The translations under genes were made by a program, and so were the position numbers. DNA of 8,586 bases, taken from contig CADBAC010000097.1 of the NCBI GenBank assembly GCA_902792495.1, forward strand, positions 1 to 8,586, in the 5' to 3' direction. This DNA comes from Ruminococcus flavefaciens. GTDB lineage: Bacteria; Bacillota; Clostridia; Oscillospirales; Ruminococcaceae. Below, one piece after another: positions 6,199-8,586 of the stretch (position 1 is the stretch's first letter; the number at the start of each line of letters is the position of its first letter). The notes beneath the pieces are model-generated. The model worked only from the letters and a program-made list of their open reading frames with translations. It searched no databases and had not been told where the DNA came from.

Positions 6199-7287
6199 TC
6201 AGCGGAGCCAGTCGGTGCCGTATCGGAGGGCAAGCTGGTCGCAGAGTACAAGTGCCGCAGCACTGTCAACTACTACTCTTGCCCTGTGGATTATAGCAGG
6301 GTCGTGGCGGCCCTTTATCTGTAGCGTGGTGTTTTCGCCTGTGTTAAGGTCGATTGTTTCCTGTTCCTTGTATATGGAAGGTGTGGGCTTTACTGCTGTA
6401 CGGAACAGCAGAGGCATTCCGTTTGAGATGCCGCCTGTGATGCCGCCGTTGTGGTTGGATGAGGTAACAACCTTTCCGTCTACGTTTCTGTAGCAGTCGT
6501 TAGCCTGACTGCCGAGCATATCGGTAATGCCGAAGCCGTCGCCGAATTCAACTCCCTTGACAGCGGGAATGCTGAACAGCATATGTGAAAGCACACTTTC
6601 GAGAGTATCGAACCAGGGCTCGCCTACACCTGCTGGGAAGCCGTAAACAGCAGTTTCAAGCTTTCCGCCTACGCTGTCTCCGTCAGCACGGGCTGCTTCT
6701 ATCTTTTCTATCATAGCATCCTTTACGCTTTCGTCAAGGACTGCAAACTGTGCGTCCGACAGCTTTTCGATGTCAGACGGGATGTCGCCGAAGCTTCTGT
6801 CGGAAACTCCTGCACAGCTGAGGATATGTGTGCCGATGGTGATTCCCTTTGCTCTAAGAGCGGAAATGGCAACTGCACCTGCGGCAACTATACCTGCGGT
6901 GATACGGCCTGAGAAGTGTCCTCCTCCACGGAAATCCTGGAAGCCGTGATACTTCATATTTGCAGGATAATCGGCGTGGCCGGGACGTGCTTTGTAGGCG
7001 AGTTCACCGTAGTCCTTGCTTTTGGTATCCTGATTCTGTATCATGAAAGTGATGGGGGTACCTGTAGTCTTTCCCTCAAAAACGCCGCTGAGTATCTTTA
7101 CCTCGTCAGCTTCACGGCGTGGAGTTGAGATAGAACCTACTGATTTTCGCAGCCCCATCTGATGAGCGATGAACTCCTCGTCAACGGGGATGCCCGGAGC
7201 GATACCGTCAAGAACGGCACCGATGGCAGTACCGTGGCTTTCACCGAAAATAGTGAGCGCAACGCTTGAACCTATAGTATTTTTCAT
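6199..7287 (-). CDS. aroC: Chorismate synthase
   Basis: Converts 5-enolpyruvylshikimate 3-phosphate to chorismate using reduced FMN; last common step before Phe, Tyr, Trp and folate. The start at 7287 gives 362 residues, the usual family length, beginning MKNTIGSSVALTIFGESHG, which matches the conserved N-terminus; GGGAG lies 9 nt upstream. Family motifs in order: GESHG (15-19), RPGHADYPANMKY (101-113), FRGGGHFSGRITAGIVAAGA (119-138), SNHNGGITGGISNGMP (277-292) and GRHDPAIIHRA (326-336). An upstream in-frame GTG at 7374 with its own GGGAGG would add 29 residues with no family match. The gene has a strong promoter and a structured leader of about 120 nt. DAHP synthase lies 374 bases downstream on the same strand. 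Confidence 0.95.
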   Translation of the reverse strand: MKNTIGSSVALTIFGESHGTAIGAVLDGIAPGIPVDEEFIAHQMGLRKSVGSISTPRREADEVKILSGVFEGKTTGTPITFMIQNQDTKSKDYGELAYKARPGHADYPANMKYHGFQDFRGGGHFSGRITAGIVAAGAVAISALRAKGITIGTHILSCAGVSDRSFGDIPSDIEKLSDAQFAVLDESVKDAMIEKIEAARADGDSVGGKLETAVYGFPAGVGEPWFDTLESVLSHMLFSIPAVKGVEFGDGFGITDMLGSQANDCYRNVDGKVVTSSNHNGGITGGISNGMPLLFRTAVKPTPSIYKEQETIDLNTGENTTLQIKGRHDPAIIHRARVVVDSAAALVLCDQLALRYGTDWLR

Positions 7288-7296
7288 TGTTGAAAA

Positions 7297-7386
7297 CTCC
7301 CTTTTATGAATGAGCATATAATGGGACAACGTCCCTGCAATATATTCAGAATAGTCAGATGCAGGGGAGGGCACTCTCGACCTCCC
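7297..7386 (-). promoter_or_regulatory. aroC mRNA leader with mutually exclusive hairpins
   Basis: In the minus-strand RNA, three helices overlap: H1 GGGAGG (7381-7386) with CCTCCC (7365-7370); H2 CCCTGCA (7360-7366) with TGCAGGG (7333-7339); H3 GGGAC (7331-7335) with GTCCC (7323-7327). H2 excludes both H1 and H3. The aroC ribosome site AAGGGAG (7297-7303) could itself pair with the CTCCC of H1. No U-tract or T-box motif is seen, so control of translation is more plausible than transcription termination. Regulation is inference. Confidence 0.4.
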
Positions 7387-7412
7387 TTGGTTTACATTTT
7401 TTATCCACCCTA

Positions 7413-7441
7413 ATTATACCATTTCGCTAAGAATAAGTCAA
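7413..7441 (-). promoter_or_regulatory. aroC: aroC promoter
   Basis: Minus strand: TTGACT (7436-7441), 17 bases, perfect TATAAT (7413-7418). The predicted start near 7406 leaves a leader of about 119 nt before the ATG at 7287. Confidence 0.85.
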
Positions 7442-7594
7442 CAAAGCATTTTAACGGTTTACAGATACAAAGCAATAAAGTAAATGTGAATCTTGCACAT
7501 CAAAGGCAAAATCACTAAAAATCCACGGCATATTTAGCTTATCAGCGATGATTCACCAAATTTTTCACAAAGCAGGCAAAAAGCAAATTTTACC
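7442..7594. other. A/T-rich spacer between divergent promoters
   Basis: This is the centre of the 448-base gene-free region 7288-7735. No open frame, RNA gene or strong hairpin was seen. The word CAAAGCA occurs three times (near 7442, 7469 and 7568), without regular spacing. Confidence 0.4.
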
Positions 7595-7624
7595 TTGATT
7601 TTGACCGCCGAAATGTGCTATAAT
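7595..7624 (+). promoter_or_regulatory. Promoter of the transporter gene
   Basis: TTGATT (7595-7600), 18 bases, TATAAT (7619-7624) with TG one base upstream (extended -10). The leader of about 105 nt contains a TGCGG/CCGCA hairpin (7703-7717) just before AGGAGG (7722-7727), which is 8 nt before the ATG at 7736. Confidence 0.65.
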
Positions 7625-7735
7625 GCGAAATGGTGTTTATTCGGGAATGTTCATAGCCATTGTCATTCAGCCGTGGCAGAACATGGCCGGATCAGTATAA
7701 TATGCGGTATATCCGCAGATCAGGAGGTAAAACAT

Positions 7736-8371
7736 ATGACGGCAGCACAGATCTTTGCCATCATAATCTTCGTCGGGATGTTCATAATGATCGTTCTCGA
7801 CAAGATCGAAAGGCACTATGTAACGCTCGGAAGCGGCATTCTCACTCTTATCGTGGTTTTCGGTATCTGTATGAGAAGCGGCAAGGCGGTTACAGACACA
7901 CTCGCCCTTAAAGGCTTCTTCACCAAGGATTTCTGGTATCAGGTGACGGAAAGCGAAAGCAAGGGCATCAACTGGGCGACTATAATCTTCATCGCAGGCA
8001 TGATGGTCATGGTCGAGGGTATGGCGAAAGCAGGCTTCTTCCGCTGGCTTTGCATGAAGATAGCTTTCCTTGTAAAATGCAAGACCATACCGATATTCAT
8101 CACATTCATGGTAATGGCTGCGGTACTTTCAATGTTCATCGACAGTATCACAGTTATCATGTTCCTTGCGGCAGTTACAGTTGAACTGGCACAGCTTCTC
8201 AAATTCAATCCCGTACCGATGATACTTTCCGAGATCTTCTGCGCAAATCTGGGCGGAAGCGCTACGATGTGCGGTGATCCGCCGAACATCCGCCCGGGCG
8301 GCGCGCCGCAGGCCGATCCCTCGCGGGCGGAGGGTTCGTCATTCAATTTAGGTTCGGCGTCACCGACTTGA
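7736..8371 (+). pseudogene. ArsB/NhaD/SLC13-like membrane transporter, N-terminal part, frame broken
   Basis: Start ATG 7736 is set by AGGAGG 8 nt upstream. Residues 1-185 read as the first half of an ion-transporter superfamily permease (CitMHS-like: anion/sodium symporters, arsenite or Na+/H+ transport). Hydrophobic segments lie at about 4-21, 31-47, 79-96, 103-114, 117-133 and 137-153. The family marks are GINWATIIFIAGMMVMVEG (77-95), FIDSITVIMFLAAVT (134-148) and the conserved pore-region motif NLGGSATMCGDPPNI (171-185). From codon 186 the sequence becomes unrelated (RPGGAPQADPSRAEG) and ends at a TGA at 8369-8371. Matching transporter sequence reappears at about 8492 in the same frame. 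The expected length is over 400 residues, so as it stands the product would be truncated and probably inactive. Substrate cannot be told. It could be an assembly chimera rather than a true pseudogene. Confidence 0.8.
8291..8351. other. Unrelated very G+C-rich block inside the transporter
   Basis: 42 of the 50 bases at 8291-8340 are G or C, unlike any other stretch here. It contains the perfect palindrome CCGCCCGGGCGG (8290-8301) and GGCGCGCC (8300-8307). No frame gave a recognisable protein. It joins the transporter on its left and a transferase-like fragment on its right. Confidence 0.7.
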
Positions 8372-8489
8372 ACAGGGGCAGCGGACGTGCGTCCTTGCCT
8401 ACCTTCTGTTGAAGAAAGGACTGCGCGAGGAGTATGGCATCACCGGCAACCCGCTGTTTGAGTACGGCGAGCACGGCAAGCCCTTCATC
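8352..8489 (+). pseudogene. Fragment resembling a 4'-phosphopantetheinyl transferase (Sfp-type)
   Basis: This 46-codon stretch has no start codon, follows a TAG at 8349-8351 and lies in a different frame from the transporter. It reads RRHRLEQ, then RTCVLAYLLLKKGLREEYGI, then FEYGEHGKPFI. That pattern (Arg-rich helix, Leu-rich helix, then a GKP motif) is typical of the first third of Sfp/AcpT-type enzymes, which move the phosphopantetheine arm from CoA to carrier proteins. The expected next motif (a FN-x-SHS-like strand) and the Mg-binding core are absent, because transporter sequence resumes right after GKPFI. Not functional as seen. The family call rests on motif memory only. Confidence 0.5.
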
Positions 8490-8491
8490 GT

Positions 8492-8586
8492 TGTCTTACG
8501 GTTGCTTCCATCGGACTTTTCATTGCGGCTATAACCCTTATCACTTCGGGCAAGCACGCACTTGAACTTCTCAAGAAGGTGGATTA
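8492..8586 (+). pseudogene. Transporter sequence resumes (downstream part, runs off window)
   Basis: In the same frame as the 7736 gene, the translation from about 8492 reads LTVASIGLFIAAITLIT then SGKHALELLKKVD, matching the later half of the same permease family: a membrane segment followed by a polar loop that precedes the next membrane helix. In intact relatives roughly 100 residues would separate the GDPPN motif from this segment; here about 200 bases of unrelated DNA take their place. The 3' end is outside the window. Confidence 0.65.

Noticed and set aside
7288..7406. T-box or known riboswitch before aroC
   Set aside because: No T-box consensus or terminator with a U-tract was seen; only competing short helices.
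7595..7735. Longer N-terminus for the transporter
   Set aside because: This would begin with a TTG inside the promoter -35 element; AGGAGG clearly marks the ATG at 7736, and the extra residues do not look like the family.
7939..8346. 135-residue minus-strand open frame opposite the transporter
   Set aside because: It is antisense to a clear membrane-protein frame, lacks a ribosome site and has no recognisable motifs.

Overview
The window looks like chromosomal DNA of a gut or rumen Ruminococcus-type member of the Oscillospiraceae (Clostridia). This is inferred from a secreted protein with NPCBM-like repeats, a dockerin-type calcium loop and long Thr-rich linkers; from AGGAGG ribosome sites with near-consensus sigma-A promoters; and from TraX-like and DAHP synthase proteins typical of that group. 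No database search was possible, so names rest on recognised motifs.

Layout. Positions 1-2948 (minus) hold most of a large extracellular protein: signal peptide, five related beta-sandwich (NPCBM-like) repeats, a single dockerin-type loop, Thr-rich linkers and the start of a C-terminal domain cut by the window edge. A divergent promoter region (2949-3172) separates it from a small charged protein of unknown function (3173-3637, plus). A bidirectional terminator follows, then a TraX-family membrane protein (3719-4522, minus) with its own promoter. Next come a terminator and a perfect 21-bp inverted repeat, then a class I DAHP synthase (4721-5824, minus) carrying an exact 75-bp in-frame tandem duplication. 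A 374-base gap with three TGTAGGGG-type palindromic repeats and a purine-rich tract leads to chorismate synthase aroC (6199-7287, minus), whose roughly 120-nt leader can form competing hairpins. A divergent promoter then drives an ArsB/NhaD/SLC13-like membrane transporter (7736 onward, plus). Its frame is broken after the GDPPN motif by about 200 bases of unrelated DNA: an 84% G+C block plus a fragment resembling a 4'-phosphopantetheinyl transferase. The transporter's later sequence then resumes and runs off the window.

How the genes work together. DAHP synthase and chorismate synthase are the first and last steps of the shikimate pathway and lie on the same strand, aroC upstream. They may be co-regulated, although a weak separate promoter may lie between them. 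The other genes show no clear functional link to one another. I did not find a convincing new multi-gene system. The strongest anomalies are the chimeric transporter locus, the exact duplication in DAHP synthase, and the aroC leader. The first two could be genuine recombination or assembly errors and need read-level support.
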